NCBI GenBank assembly: GCA_003117195.1
Contig: BDSI01000047.1
Span: 613,501 to 677,500 of the forward strand
Direction of reading: 5' to 3'
Length of the DNA stretch: 64,000 bases
Source of the DNA: Eudorina sp. 2006-703-Eu-15
Lineage: Eukaryota > Chlorophyta > Chlorophyceae > Chlamydomonadales > Volvocaceae
Of the stretch, positions 35,974 through 47,339 are shown piece after piece (the first letter of the stretch is position 1; every line of letters starts with the position of its first letter). Position numbers and translations under genes: made by a program. The notes under the pieces are model-generated. The model had not been told where the DNA came from. It saw nothing but the letters and a program-made list of their open reading frames with translations, and ran no database searches.

Positions 35974-38900
35974 ATGCCGCGACTGGGCCGCCTGGATTCT
36001 GGCGATGCGTCGGGCGCTGGGAGTCTGAACTCAAGCGAGCAATCTCCCAAGAAGAAAGAGCGCAGCTTCATGACGTCCTTAAAGCGCCTCCTGCGGCGCC
36101 AGCAACGCGGCGCTGGCAGCGCGTCTGAGCTGCGGCCCTCTTCCTCGCGCTCCACTTTCACCCCCACCGATTCACGCTCCACGGAACTGCTCTCCCCTGC
36201 CGGCCAGGAGGGCTCCAACCGCGGGATTCCCTACGACCCCTCCGCACCCCACCCATGCCGGCCCCCACCGCGCGCCTCCTCCAGCATGCCCGTGCTCATG
36301 CCACTCCCCGGCTCCACCTCCTCCGCCAGCGGCCTGCCGTCCTTCTGCGGCTCGCCCGCCCAGTCAATCGCCGGGAGGAAGGTGGCGCCCACGGCCGGCA
36401 GCTCCACCACCCTGCTGCAGCTGCCCGCGATTGAGCCCTGCCTGTCAGCCAGCTCTTGTGGCACACTCGGTGAGCGCGTGCCCAGTGGAGTGGTGGTCGG
36501 CAACCCACCTTCGCGGCTCCGCTTCCTTGGGCTCCCCCCGGACCAGTCGCCTCAGTCCGTGCAGCAGCAGCAGCGACCATCGCCGCAGCTGCAGTCGGCT
36601 GGGGGGCGGCCGTCGCCGCCGCAACTGCAGCAGCAGCAACAGCAGCTCCAAAGGCTGCGAACCCAGCAACAACAGTCGCCGCCGCCACAGCAGCAGCAGC
36701 AGCAGCAGCAGACACAGCAGCAAATGCAGCCGCAGCCCCCCACCCTGCCACCAGACCAGAGCAGCCAGCTGCCGGCCGCCGGGGCTGCTGACCGGAGCTG
36801 CTCGTCGCTCCCGCTCATCCGATTGGGGCAACGGAACTCAGGGCTCATGGGCCCACTGACACCGGTGCCAGCGATGGCGACGACAACGGTGTCGATGGGT
36901 GGGGACGGCGTGGGTACGGCATGTACGTCAAATCCAGGGCACGCCGCCGGATCCGCGGGCTCCACCGCGTCAGTCGCTGCCCGTACATCTGGGATGTGTG
37001 TGGGGCCGCCCGCCTCGCCACCCAACGCGGCGGCAGCCCCTGCTCCGAACGTGAGACCTGCATCGGCAGCCCCGACCCTCAGAGCTGTTGCGGCGCCGGC
37101 GCCGCCGGTGCTGTCGCCGCCGCCGGTGCTGTCGCCGCCGCCGGTGCTGCCAGCCCCCACACTGTCAAACAGGTCATCTACGGGTGGGGCAGTGACGGCT
37201 GTGGGGTCGGAGGCGGGTACCAGTAATCTCTTGGCGGTGTGCCCGGCGGCACCCGAGTCCATGCGCCGGCCCGTCTGGCGCTTTGCGGACTACGCAATCG
37301 CAGGACGATTGTACAAGGGCGATGTGTCGTCCGTGTACAAGGTGCGGCTGCGCCCTGAGTCTGTGCGGCGCGGGTTGGGGATGGGAGGCGACGAGCGGGC
37401 GGCTGTGGGTGCCTGGGGTGTGAGCTCGTGTGCAGAGTTCGGGTCACCGGGGCTGTGACAGCGGGATGCAGGGGCGTGAGTGCGAGGGGCCTCTGTCCCG
37501 TCACGCTGCCACGCATTTACGAGAGGTTGCCTGGTGAGGTGTTGGGGCCAGCGGTGCATGATGGTTGATGGAGTAGGGGAGAGAGTGCGGTCGCGGTGCG
37601 GGGTGCGGGTGTACGGGTACATGGACCCTGCAACGGCACGGATGCACGTGGGTGTGCGGAGGGGCACCCGCTCGTCCGCGTCGCCTCAGTCGCTGCTGCC
37701 ACACCCCCCGGGGGGTACCTCCACCCCGTGTCGCTGTGTCGCTGGTATGAAACACAACCACCCTCCCCAACATCCACGTACTGCCCTCAGCCCAACACCA
37801 GCCCCGGCTGACACTTCTGGGTGGGTCAGAACGCACAGCCGCTTGGCGAGCTTGTTTTCCATGTCGTGCCAAGGCACATCGAGTCCCTCTTTCGCTTACA
37901 TGCTGATGGTCATTTGCCGCCGCGTTGCCCTGCCTTCCTGCCCGCCTGCCTGCCTGCCCGCCCGCCCGTATGTCTGCCCGTATGTCTGCCCGTATGTCTG
38001 CCCGTCTGCCTGCCTGCCCACCTCAGGCGGTGTGCCACCACAGCGGCCTCAAGGTGGTCCTCAAGGTGTACTCGTTGGGGCGGGTGGCGGACAACGCGCT
38101 GCACACGCTGGTCCGCGAAGTGCGCATACACACCGAACTGGCGCACGACAACGTCCTCATGATGTACGGCGTCTTCGAGGTGTGTACGGGCTACGGGGTC
38201 CAGGGTGATGCATGCGGTGGTGCATGAGTCATGCATCCGGTTCGCCATGGATCGAGCCGCTGGGACCCGCGGGTCATGGATGGCAGCCGGTGCCCCATGC
38301 GGTGATTCGCTGACACCCGGGCAAGGTGGCGGAAGGGGATGCACCCGGGCAAGGTGGTGGTTGGGCAGCGCGGAATGAAATGGGCGACAGAACGGGTCTG
38401 CTTGGGTCCGGGGCCATGGATCGATATATCTCAACCATCCAGCGCGCGTGGGGCTGGGCGAAGGTATCGCTGTCCACCGAGCTGTGTAGAACATGATAAG
38501 AAACCCAACAAGTAACACAGATGCCTTTGATTGCAAGCATTCTTTGATTGGAACGCCCACACACTTTCCTCTGAAGTCCGGCACACCGGCCAACTGCAGC
38601 GCTTTCTGGTCCGGACCGCTTCATTGCCGTGATGTAACCGCACCGTTGTACTGTCTCGTGCCGCTCGCCGTACAGGAAAGCAATAGACTGGTGTTGGTTC
38701 TGGAGCGGGCCCTTCGCGGCGATCTGTTCCACTTGCACCGCAGCCTTCCCAACTGCCGCATGTCGGAGGACCAGCTGCGCGTGCTGGTGCTGGCTCCGCT
38801 GCTGGAGGCGCTGGTGTACTTGCACTGCAGGGGCGTGTGCCACCGGGACATCAAGGTACGGGGGGGGGGTCGTACAATGTACACATCTGCACGTGCACCT

Positions 38901-40068
38901 GCACCACATGCGCCGAACGCGCTGAATCCTCCCCCCCCACGGCCCCGTGCGCTGCTTCTGCCCCTCGGGCGCTGCTTCTGCCCCTCGGGCGCTGCTTCTG
39001 CCCCTCGGGCGCTGCTTCTGCCCCTCGGGCGCTGCTTCTGCCCCTCGGGCGCTGCTTCTGCCCCTCGGGCGCTGCTTCTGCCCCTCGGGCGCTCCTCGCG
39101 GAGCCCGAGCGGCGGCTGCCACGGAGCGAAGCCCGGAGCGCTCTATGTGCCCGCCCTGTGCCACTCCGTTACGCCCGCAAGGCCCCTCCCCCTCCCCCCC
39201 CGACCCTGCCCCCCTCCCCTCCCTGTCCTCCTCCCCTCCCCTCCCCTCACTTACGTGCCCCCCTCCAGCCCGAGAACCTGTTGATGACCGCCACCTGGCA
39301 GCTGCGGCTGGCGGACTTCGGGGCGGCCATCGATCTGACTCAGGAGCGGGCCGTCACGAGGACGGGAACAAGTGAGGGGCGGGATGGGGGAGGTGCTGGA
39401 GGTGTACGGCATACCACACCTTGGTCGCGTTACTCCCTTGTGTGCGCATATGTACGGCAATGCCATGTTGTGGATCCACAAGACGTGGCCTCACCCGTGT
39501 CAACCAACATACGCTGGGGGCCAACAATGTGCAGTTACGAGATCCATGCAGACCGGGGCAAACAGGGACGGCGCATGACACTGTCCCACCGGGACACTGG
39601 CAGCACGAGAATGTAAACCCCCAGTGCCGTAGAGCGTGCCGGGCCGCTGCTTTCCCTGGCAGCTACTCTTCGTGACGCCCTCTTACCAGATGTTGTGAAC
39701 ATGCACCACCTGTCCCGCGAGGGTCTTACATACCTTGACTGCACCTGCACCTGCACCTGCACCTGCACCTAACCTGCACCTAACCTGCACCTAACCTGCA
39801 CCTAACCTGCACCTGCACCTGCACCTGCACCTGCACCTGCACCTGCACCTGCACCTGCACCTGCACCTGCACCTGCACCTGCACCTGCACCTGCACCTGC
39901 ACCTGCACCTGCACCTGCACCTGCACCTGCACCTGCACCTGCACCTGCACCTGCACCTGCACCTGCACCTGCACCTGCACCTGCACCTGCACCTGCACCT
40001 GCACCTGCACCTGCACCTGCACCTGCACCTGCACCTGCACCTGCACCTGCACCTGCACCTGCACCTGC

Positions 40069-40109
<41 letters not shown>

Positions 40110-41477
40110 CACCTGCACCTGCACCTGCACCCGCACCCGCACCCGCACCCGCACCTGCACCTGCACTGCCCCCCGGCGCTTGGATGAGCTCACCGATTCC
40201 GCCTTCCTCCTGACCTCCCCCCTGCCCCTTGCCCCTTCTCTGTCTGTCTGTCTGTCTGTCTGTCCGCACGCGGCGATCTGTCCGCGGCACGGTCGATGCC
40301 GGTCGGCGCTGAAACGGCGCACTGCTGCCCCGGTGGCGATGTCGTACCTTCCCGTACCCTCCCGGCCTACCTGCCACCCAGTGGACTACATGGTACGCCC
40401 CTCGGCGTTTCATCTTTCACGTTTCACATCCTGTTTCTGCGTCCGTGCCCTGCTTTCGATTGTTGAAGTCACAAACAGTACCATTAAGGTCTTGAGAGCT
40501 AGGGTGGTGTTGGGGCTTCGAGGCGTCTTGGCTGCTTCACTCTGATGCGGGACCTGGAGGTCCACAGCACGGAGTGTGGCTGACACGTCACACCATGTCG
40601 TGTGGCAGTAGGGCACGTCATGCCAAATCGTTTGGCTGCCCGGCCAGGGCTGCCGAGCTCCTGCCCGGCCAGCTGACGCATTCGGACCGTGTATAGGAAT
40701 GTATAGATGCGCTGGATCCCGGCCATTGAAGGAGTAGCCTGGCCGGACTTCAATATCTGACATATGTTTCTCGGAAGGCCTTGCTCCTCTTTTTCCTCGC
40801 CCCTTACCCCGTGCTTGCTTGCTTGCTTGCTTGCTCGCTTGCTCGCTTGCCCGCGCCCGGCGGCTCCCGATCGGTCGGTCGGTCGGCCAATCAATCGGTC
40901 GCGCTTTCCCTTGCCCCCGGCGGCGTCGGCCGTCCAGGCGCCCGAGGTGGAGCGCTGCCCGCTCAAGATGCTGCCCGAGGACAACAAGGACAACCCCGAG
41001 CTGGCGTACACCACCGCCGTGGACGTGTGGAGTGTGGGCGTGCTGGCCTACGAGATGCTGGTGGGCTTCCCGCCCTTCATCGACGTCCAGGGCCAGACGC
41101 CCATGGCGGGGGCCGCCGGTGAGGGCCCTCGCGAGCTGCACTTCCCCCACTTTGTGTCCGCGGGCGGCCAGGACTTCATCAGCCTGGCGCTGGCGGAGCG
41201 CCCGGGGGACCGACCCACCGCGGTGCAGCTGCTGAGACACCCCTGGCTCAAGCACGCCGTACGGCAGCACCACACGCGCCAGCAGCAGCAGCAGCAGCAG
41301 GCGGAGCGGCAGCAGCAGGCGTCCGGGCTGCAGCAGGCGGCACGGTCGCAAGCTCATCTGAGGCAGCAGCTGTCGGCGCAGATGCTGGGCCACAGTCCCG
41401 GGGCCGTCATTCAAATGGTGAGGGCACGAGGGCCTGGCTGTTGTCCCAACCACGTGATCACAAAGCCCATATGGTGA
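35974..41477 (+). CDS. CALK/Aurora-like serine/threonine protein kinase, copy 1
   Basis: Exons: 35974-37341, 38027-38179, 38676-38855, 39269-39371, 40382-40392 (11 nt), 40938-41477; 784 aa. Residues 1-430 are low-complexity Ser/Pro/Gln, with Gln runs coded at 36562-36725. The kinase domain starts WRFADYAIAGRLYKGDVSSV (about 435). Lys469 (VVLK), HRDIKPEN (Asp565) and DFG (583-585) are all present. The activation segment QERAVTRTGT joins through the micro-exon to MDYMAPEV, and DVWSVGVLAYEMLVGFPPF follows. The layout and the RTGTxDYMAPEV segment match the algal Aurora-like kinases, of which Chlamydomonas CALK is linked to flagellar signalling; that role is inferred. The end is uncertain: a strong GTGAGG donor after 41417 could splice to 41623-41859, giving 843 aa with a hydrophobic tail. 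The first ATG (35974) is used as start. Confidence 0.87.
38951..39090. repeat. 20-bp minisatellite in kinase 1 intron 3
   Basis: Seven near-perfect copies of GCTGCTTCTGCCCCTCGGGC. The same unit is present in the matching intron of kinase 2 (62001-62120). Confidence 0.92.
39740..40166. repeat. Long (ACCTGC)n microsatellite with a 39-nt poly(C) run
   Basis: About 50 hexamer units, interrupted near the start by ACCTAACCTGC variants and at 40070-40108 by an unbroken run of about 39 C. It lies in intron 4 of kinase 1, directly before the micro-exon, and is absent from the matching intron of kinase 2. Confidence 0.95.
40382..40392 (+). other. 11-nt micro-exon of kinase 1
   Basis: TGGACTACATG between CCACCCAG and GTACGC. 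With the last A of the preceding exon it encodes Met-Asp-Tyr-Met of the activation segment and restores the frame (103 + 11 = 114). Confidence 0.85.
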
Positions 41478-41622
41478 CTGCAAAAGCCGATCAGTGCGGT
41501 GGTGCCCGGAAGCCTCCGCTCCGCGCCGGGGACCCACGCGGCCCGAGAACATAAATCAATGAGGATGGAGGAGGAGGAGGAGGAGGAGGACTGGTAACTC
41601 CCCGCAGCGTAACTCCCCGCAG

Positions 41623-41859
41623 CGCAGCTTCGATGCGTCCCCCGGTCTCCTAAGCCCGCGCCCCTCGTACCGTACTCTGCGCGGCTCGCGGTCTGTTGGT
41701 AACGCTGCTTACATCGCTGAGCTTGGTGCCTATGCCCCCACCTTGCTTCCTGTTGTGCTGCTGTTGTTGCATGCCGCGACTGCGCTCCCATCAAGCCTGC
41801 TTCTCCGGCGGAGAGTTTGGGGCGGAGCGGGCCCCGTGGTCAGGCCGACGGTGCTTTGA
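41623..41859 (+). other. Possible alternative last exon of kinase 1
   Basis: Open for 79 codons in phase with a donor at 41418, following the acceptor CCCCGCAG. It encodes a Ser/Arg-rich stretch (RSFDASPGLLSPRPSYR) and then a hydrophobic run (LLPVVLLLLHAATALP). The intervening sequence contains a (GGA)n tract. It is not present in kinase 2. Confidence 0.4.
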
Positions 41860-42440
41860 AGACCGCCAACTCGGTCCTGTGGTGAGGTGTGAGGGTATCG
41901 ATGAGACGCCGGAGGCGCGCGGCGGCTGACCCCCACCGAGCGACACGCGCCCCTTGGGTGCTCGTCATCCGACCCTTCGCTGACCCCCATGACGGATGCT
42001 GCGGGTCGTACGGAGCCATACAACCTACCCAGGAGTCACCCAGCAAGTGACCACCTGCCCGTCGGTGCCGCACGACAGGGGGCCGCGCGCGGACCACACA
42101 CGGGTTGCTCCACTGACCCATGGGACGTTTCGGCGGCTGGGCCCCGGACGCCGCGCCACCCACGTGCGCGGCCCCGCCCGCCGATGGCGTTGACCGGCGC
42201 CCCAGCCGACTCCTCCAACTTCGTGGGGGCGTTTGTCCCTCTCTGAGGGTTGATGTGCGCACTGCCCCTCAGCGGGTCGTCCGTCAGGGCAGAGGGGCAG
42301 GGGGCCGATACACGATGTCCGGCCCCTCGACACGTTCCGCGATGACCCCACGTGTCTGGACGCCCTTGCCCCGTGACCACAACAGCTGTATATACTGAAC
42401 CCGGACTGGTCATTGCGTGTCTTAACACGGGGGCCCCTCG

Positions 42441-42590
42441 TGTGTGTGTCACATACCTGACCGGGCCTGGCACTGGCCAAGGGCTGCTAACCCAGCCCTA
42501 ACGGAAAGACCACCGAAGACTCTCCTCCCTTTGCGGGGGAAGGAGAAGGGCGTGAGGGGCCACATCCCCCCTTGCTCGACCTAAAGCACG
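42441..42590 (-). repeat. SINE-like structured repeat D, copy 1
   Basis: Plus strand starts ACATACCTGACCGGGCCTGG after a TG run and ends CTTGCTCGACCT. It contains the D hairpin TCTCCT...AGGAGA (42521-42546). Orientation is assigned so that the CA run is at the 3' end. Confidence 0.8.
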
Positions 42591-42774
42591 CGCGCGTCTT
42601 GAAAGTTACGGCAGAGGCTCCACGGAACAGGGCCTCAGCCAGGCCCTATCGTCTCTGACGACTGGGCCCCGTGCAGTACCGTTGCCTCGCGGCCTCGGTG
42701 GGCTGCCCGCCCTCAGATATTTGCAGCACCTGGTTCTTCCCCTCCGGGGATTCCCGCCAAGCGCAAAAATGGGC

Positions 42775-42777
<3 letters not shown>

Positions 42778-42833
<56 letters not shown>

Positions 42834-42854
42834 CAGTGTGTGTGTGTGTGTGTG
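42778..42854. repeat. (GT)n microsatellite
   Basis: Two GT runs split by a single ACAG interruption, adjoining repeat D copy 2. Confidence 0.95.
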
Positions 42855-42992
42855 AATCGTTACATATCTGCCGGGCCGACACTGGCCGGGGGCGCTAACC
42901 CGCCCCATACGGGAGACCGCCGAAGCACTTTCCCCCGGATACGGGGGAAAGGGGCGTAAGGGGCCTCTGTCCCCTCACTCTCAACCAAGTGT
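42855..42992 (-). repeat. SINE-like structured repeat D, copy 2
   Basis: Best-structured copy. It includes a perfect 10-bp hairpin CTTTCCCCCG-GATA-CGGGGGAAAG at 42928-42951, the block GGGAGACCGCCGAAGCAC just upstream and GGGGCGTAAGGGGCC downstream. Confidence 0.85.
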
Positions 42993-44837
42993 GTGTCTTT
43001 GATGGAAAATCCGAGCCGTACGTTGTGTCTGTGTGCGCGCGGGGGTACTTATGCGCGGTGGGGTGGGTGTCGGGTCGTACCTCTTTGCAGCGGCCCGCTG
43101 ACCGCTGCCCGGCCGGCTCTCCTGATCCGCACCTGATAGCAGCGGGGCGCGCGTTATTGCAATCGTACATATCTTTCATGCGTACATCCGTACATCGGAT
43201 GGTGTCGTTAACCCGGGGACGTCCTCTGAGGAGGCTGACGTGGGCTCATGGGGGAGAGGGGCAAATGGGGTGTAGGGCAGGCGGACACTATTGACGGCGG
43301 CATGTCAGTATTGTTGGGGGAAACGGGGTGGCCGCTCCTGGGGGGGGGCGCACGGGGTGGCAGACGCCGCCGAGGCTGGCACGCAACCAGCTGGCCATGG
43401 CTGCATTTGAGTCGATCCCGGCTGGGGTGGCGGTTAAGGAGGAGAGTTAAACAGATGGCAGGCGGGGTGGGGCGACGGTGGGGCTGGGTTAAGAATTCGA
43501 GGGGGAATGGTCGGTCTGAGATGCGGACCATCTCATGGCTTTGGCCGGTGGCCGATGGCCCACTGCAGTGGTCTCCTGGTTGGGGGTTTCTCTGCATGGA
43601 AGGGAAGGGTACGGCAGTTACGGCAATTGATACCGGGGATGCGTAACACGCCATCAGGGCTTCGCGCGCGTTTGTTTGTGTGTTTATGTGTATGCGTGTG
43701 TGTATGTTACGCGGGAAGTTTTGGTGCGTGTGCGTGAGGAGGGAGGCAGATGGAAGGGGTCTGTCATAATTGGCACAAGGCAGGGGAAAGGGGGTTGCCT
43801 AAAGGCATCAAGCGGCTGACACGAGGGTGGAAGCGGCGCCGGTGGGACGCAGCTCAGAGGTCTAAGGGTGGGAGGGCGGGTGGGTGGACGCATGCGGGCG
43901 GTGCGGGTGGTGCGGGTGACGCCAAAGCGACGACGACCACCATCCCCTTCATCTTGTGCACTCATGTAGCGTGGCGGGACTGGCCAACAGCCGCCTCGCC
44001 CCCGGGCGGGGCCAACTGGGTCCTGCGTGGCGCGCGCAGTGCCTTACGCGGACGCGCGCGCGATGAATGGATGGGCGGATGCATACGACAGCATGTTGCC
44101 GGGCCTGCCTCTTGCCACTGGGCCACTGCCTTCAGTACCCGGCCCTAGTACGGTTTAAGTACGGTCCGAACATGACTTCGGGGAACTCAATCCTTCGGGG
44201 CTAGCTGACACGATTGGCGATGCCCAGCTTGCCGGATGACAAGTGCTGCCTGGCTGGCTCGTCGCTTTGCAATTGCGCTGCGGCTTTCGCGGCCGGATAC
44301 ATAGTGACTGAACACAGGCTATTTGGGGTTTCAAGTGCATTCGTAGCTCCCGATGGGCATTCCCCGATTCGGGCATTCTGATTGGTGTGCTTTGGGCGGG
44401 AGGGACCCAGCCGCCGGGTGGGGTGGTGGGGGTGGGTGGTGCGAGGGGGGGGGGCCTGGGAGCGCGGCGACGAATCTGCGCGGAGAGGAGTCGGGCGGAT
44501 GCGGGAGCTGAGGAGTCGGTGGGGAGGGCGGCCCCCCGCTGCCGCACTGCCTGAGGAGAAGCTTTGGGAGCGGATGTTGGGGTGTGCGAGCCCCCGTGGG
44601 AAGGCGGCAGGCGGGGACGAGGTGCAGAGGGCGGCTGTGGGGAGGTGGAGAGGCGCGAAGCCAGGCGGCCCGTGGGTTCGGTTGGGTTGGGTTGGGTTTG
44701 TCTGGGCTGTTGTCGTTTGCAGGCCTCCCCGCCGGTAGGCTGGCTGAGGGAGCGGTAGCCCGGCGTCCGCTTCTTGGCTGTGGGCCGTTGTCTGGCGGGT
44801 AGCGGTCGCGGAGGACACGTCGGTACAAACGGGGATT

Positions 44838-44895
44838 AGGAAAAGAAACCCGAAACGAACCCGGGCACACCCAGAAATACTCAGAATTCTTACGT
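44838..44895 (-). repeat. Dispersed repeat family C, fragment
   Basis: Contains AAAAGAAACCCG and the ACCCAGAAATACT block found in the other family C copies. Confidence 0.35.
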
Positions 44896-45033
44896 ACAAA
44901 CGAGGAGTATGGACCGGGCGTCAATCCATGGCGGCGGGTAGCGGTCGCGGAAGGCACGTTGGAAAGGCGGAGGAGCACTCCCGTGGGGAGCGAACGAGGA
45001 AGCCGCTTGCGGTGCGCGTGGTGAGCCGCTCCC

Positions 45034-45087
45034 GGTGGTGTGGTGTGGTGTGGTGTGGTGTGGTGTGGGGTGGGGTGGGGTGGTGTG
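45034..45087. repeat. (TGTGG)n microsatellite
   Basis: Tandem TGTGG pentamers grading into TGGGG. Confidence 0.85.
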
Positions 45088-45350
45088 CCGCCTACCGGGT
45101 CATGCCGGCTCTGGTGCTTATGTCTAGGCTGTCTAGGCTGGGGTTGCGGCCGGGAAAGACCGCGAGGCGTCTCGTGGGGCCCTGCATTGCGGCGTACGAC
45201 AGCAACCCAGACGCTAGGCGAGCGAGGAAGCCACTGGGAGGCGAGGGAAGCGTTGTGTGAAAGTTATGATGTGAGCTTAGATGGGTGTGTGCTTAGCGAA
45301 GAACCCTGCTCGACTTGAACCTGATGCAAGGCAGCTTTGTGTGTTTGTGT

Positions 45351-45434
45351 GTATCGTTGCGTATCTCGGAGCCGGGCCTGGCGCTGGCTGAGGCAGCTAC
45401 CCTGGGCTGTGGGAGGGACCGCTGAAGCACTCCG
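45351..45434 (-). repeat. SINE-like structured repeat D, truncated copy 3
   Basis: Matches the first half of D (GGGCCTGGCGCTGGC through GACCGCTGAAGCACTCCG) and stops where a TG run and a family C copy begin. Confidence 0.65.
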
Positions 45435-45565
45435 CGTGTGTGTGTTTAGAAGGGCAACCCGCCCGCCCGCCCGATCCCAGGTACCAATATACTTACCATA
45501 GAACCTGCGAGGAAAAAACTTACCATATGCAGGCGCGCGGACAAGGCAGCCGCGCCACCACCGCA
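45432..45565 (-). repeat. Dispersed repeat family C, copy 2
   Basis: Plus strand reads TGTGTGTGTTTAGAAGGGCA, then ACCCGCCCG, ATACTTACCAT, AACCTGCGAGGAAAAAACTTA and GCCGCGCCACCACCG. Confidence 0.65.
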
Positions 45566-45612
45566 AGGCAAATCATATCGCAAATACTAAACACGGAGAC
45601 GCACGACGCACG

Positions 45613-45698
45613 CGTGTGTGTGTGTGTGTGTGTGTTTAACAAGAAGCCCACCCATGTGTGTGTGTGTGTGTGTGTGTGTGTTTAACAAGAAGCCCACC

Positions 45699-45743
<45 letters not shown>
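45613..45743. repeat. Three (GT)n runs separated by a duplicated tail fragment
   Basis: Two identical copies of TTTAACAAGAAGCCCACCCA, each between TG runs; they look like truncated retroelement tails. Confidence 0.8.
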
Positions 45744-45746
<3 letters not shown>

Positions 45747-45890
45747 ACATCTGACCGGGCCTGGCGCTGGCCAGGGGGCTGCCAACCCAGAGCCCTGACG
45801 GAAAGGCCGCCGAAGCGCTCTCCTCCCTTTGCGGGGGAAGGAGAAGGGCGCGAGGGGCCGCATCCCGCCCTTCTCGACCTGGCGTCAAGA
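45743..45890 (-). repeat. SINE-like structured repeat D, copy 4
   Basis: Close to copy 1: ACATCTGACCGGGCCTGGCG, GACGGAAAGGCCGCCGAAG, hairpin TCTCCT...AGGAGA, and TTCTCGACCT at the end. Confidence 0.8.
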
Positions 45891-46267
45891 GGTCGGGGCG
45901 GCGCCGGTCGCGCGGGATGTGCGAGCGGGGAGCGTCAGCGGGCCGTCAAGCAGGTGCGGGCAGCTGCTCCGGTCGTTGCGGAGGTTTTATCATCTTGGGT
46001 GGCGCGCACTACGTCGGGCAGGGCTCCAGGCCGACATGCCGGGTAGGGTTGACGCCACGCAGAGCTGCTTCCTTTCCCGCCAAGCTGCGCCGCGCGGGGC
46101 TGCCCACCCAAGATTTCTCGACGGCGCACCCCAAAGGCCAAGACGTGGGCGGTGTGACTGGGTGCGTGCGTGCGTGCGCCCGAAGATTGTGAGTCCGTAC
46201 GTGCGTTTGTTGAAACTTGAAGGTGCGTGCGGTTGAAACGGGAAGGTGCGAAATGGTTATACAGCGG

Positions 46268-46392
46268 GGCGGACCGGAACGGATCGTGGCCGGGGCCAAG
46301 GGCTGCTGACCCAGCGCCCGATGGAAAGATCGCCCCGGCAGTCTCTCCTATGCTCGGGGGAGAGGGGCGTGAGGGGCGCTAACCAAGGGCGT
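46268..46392 (-). repeat. SINE-like structured repeat D, copy 5
   Basis: GGCCGGGGCCAAGGGCTGCT, GATGGAAAGATCGCCCCGGC, hairpin CTCTCC...GGAGAG and GGGGCGTGAGGGGCGCTAAC. No TG run adjoins it. Confidence 0.7.
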
Positions 46393-46703
46393 GTATGCTA
46401 GGTGTGCTTCCCGTCTGCCGCATGCCTGTCTGTTCGTTTGTTTTGTTTTGCCACATCCACCCGGGGGAAGGGGGTGCCCTGGACAGCATGCTGGTGAGGG
46501 GTTCGTGATTGCTGATTGGGCCCACTGTTGTGAGTGTGTGTGGGTGTGTGGGCCTTATGTCCACGCCCGACGTCTTTGATGGGTTGAGGGGGGTTCTCGA
46601 CTGCTCCACCCCGGGAGTGCTCCCCCTGCGGGAAGGTGGATGTACACGCGGCCGGTCCGTGTTCCGCTCGGCGGGGGGTCCCCGACGGGAAGAATGTCGG
46701 GTT

Positions 46704-46739
46704 CGCCAGGGCAGGGCAGGGCAGGGCAGGGCAGGGCAG
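46704..46739. repeat. (CAGGG)n microsatellite
   Basis: About seven GGGCA pentamers. Confidence 0.85.
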
Positions 46740-47308
46740 CTGGTTGGGGTTGCAGGGCAAGCGAGTGCATGCCGCCAACCCCCCCTGCGGCCCAGCTGCC
46801 GGCGCCGCGGTTTCCTCCCGAGGACGCCAGGGTCGGGGTGTGGGCGCTCGCCGGGAGGGAGGGAGCACGGGCGTCCGGATGACCCCAACTGCGGATCGTG
46901 GCCCTGGCTTGGCTTGTGCGACACATACCCTCTCCGCGGCAACGGAGATGCGCTTCTTGAGTGCGGCTTCCTTGACAGGGCGAGACTGCAATACGGCGCC
47001 CGACTGCGGCGCGTACGGGACTCCATTGGGGCGCGTACGGCACCCACGCACTTCTGTCGTGTCGGTACGGACGACGAAGGGAAGGAGGGCGGCTTTTGGC
47101 CGTCAGAGCGGACCGACGGGCTTGCGGTGGTCGGGTGGGGTCCGTTCGCTCAGCAGCAGCAGCAGCCGCAGCAGCAGGTGGTCCCTGGGGTGTGGTCATT
47201 GGGGTTTAGGCTTCCCTCGATCGCTCCAGGGAGGCCCAGTACTGGGGCCCCCACGGCCCGAGAGGGTGAACGACCGGGCAGTTGAGCGGAGGGCAGTTGA
47301 GCGGGGTC

Positions 47309-47339
47309 CAGACAGACAGACAGACAGACAGACAGACAC
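47309..47339. repeat. (CAGA)n microsatellite
   Basis: About seven tandem CAGA units. Confidence 0.85.

Noticed and set aside
39780..40413. Open frames of alternating Val-Gln or Gly-Ala
   Set aside because: Translations of the (ACCTGC)n microsatellite.
42606..42908. Thr-His and Cys-Val repeat open frames here and at 32.4 and 45.7 kb
   Set aside because: Translations of (GT)n runs.
42855..42992. Hammerhead or twister ribozyme in repeat D
   Set aside because: Short pieces (CTGACGGAAAG, CTAACCCGCC) recall catalytic cores, but the full conserved strands are not present in the right order.
45743..45890. tRNA gene or clear tRNA-derived SINE head
   Set aside because: A weak box-A-like TGGCGCTGGCC exists, but no box B or cloverleaf could be fitted.
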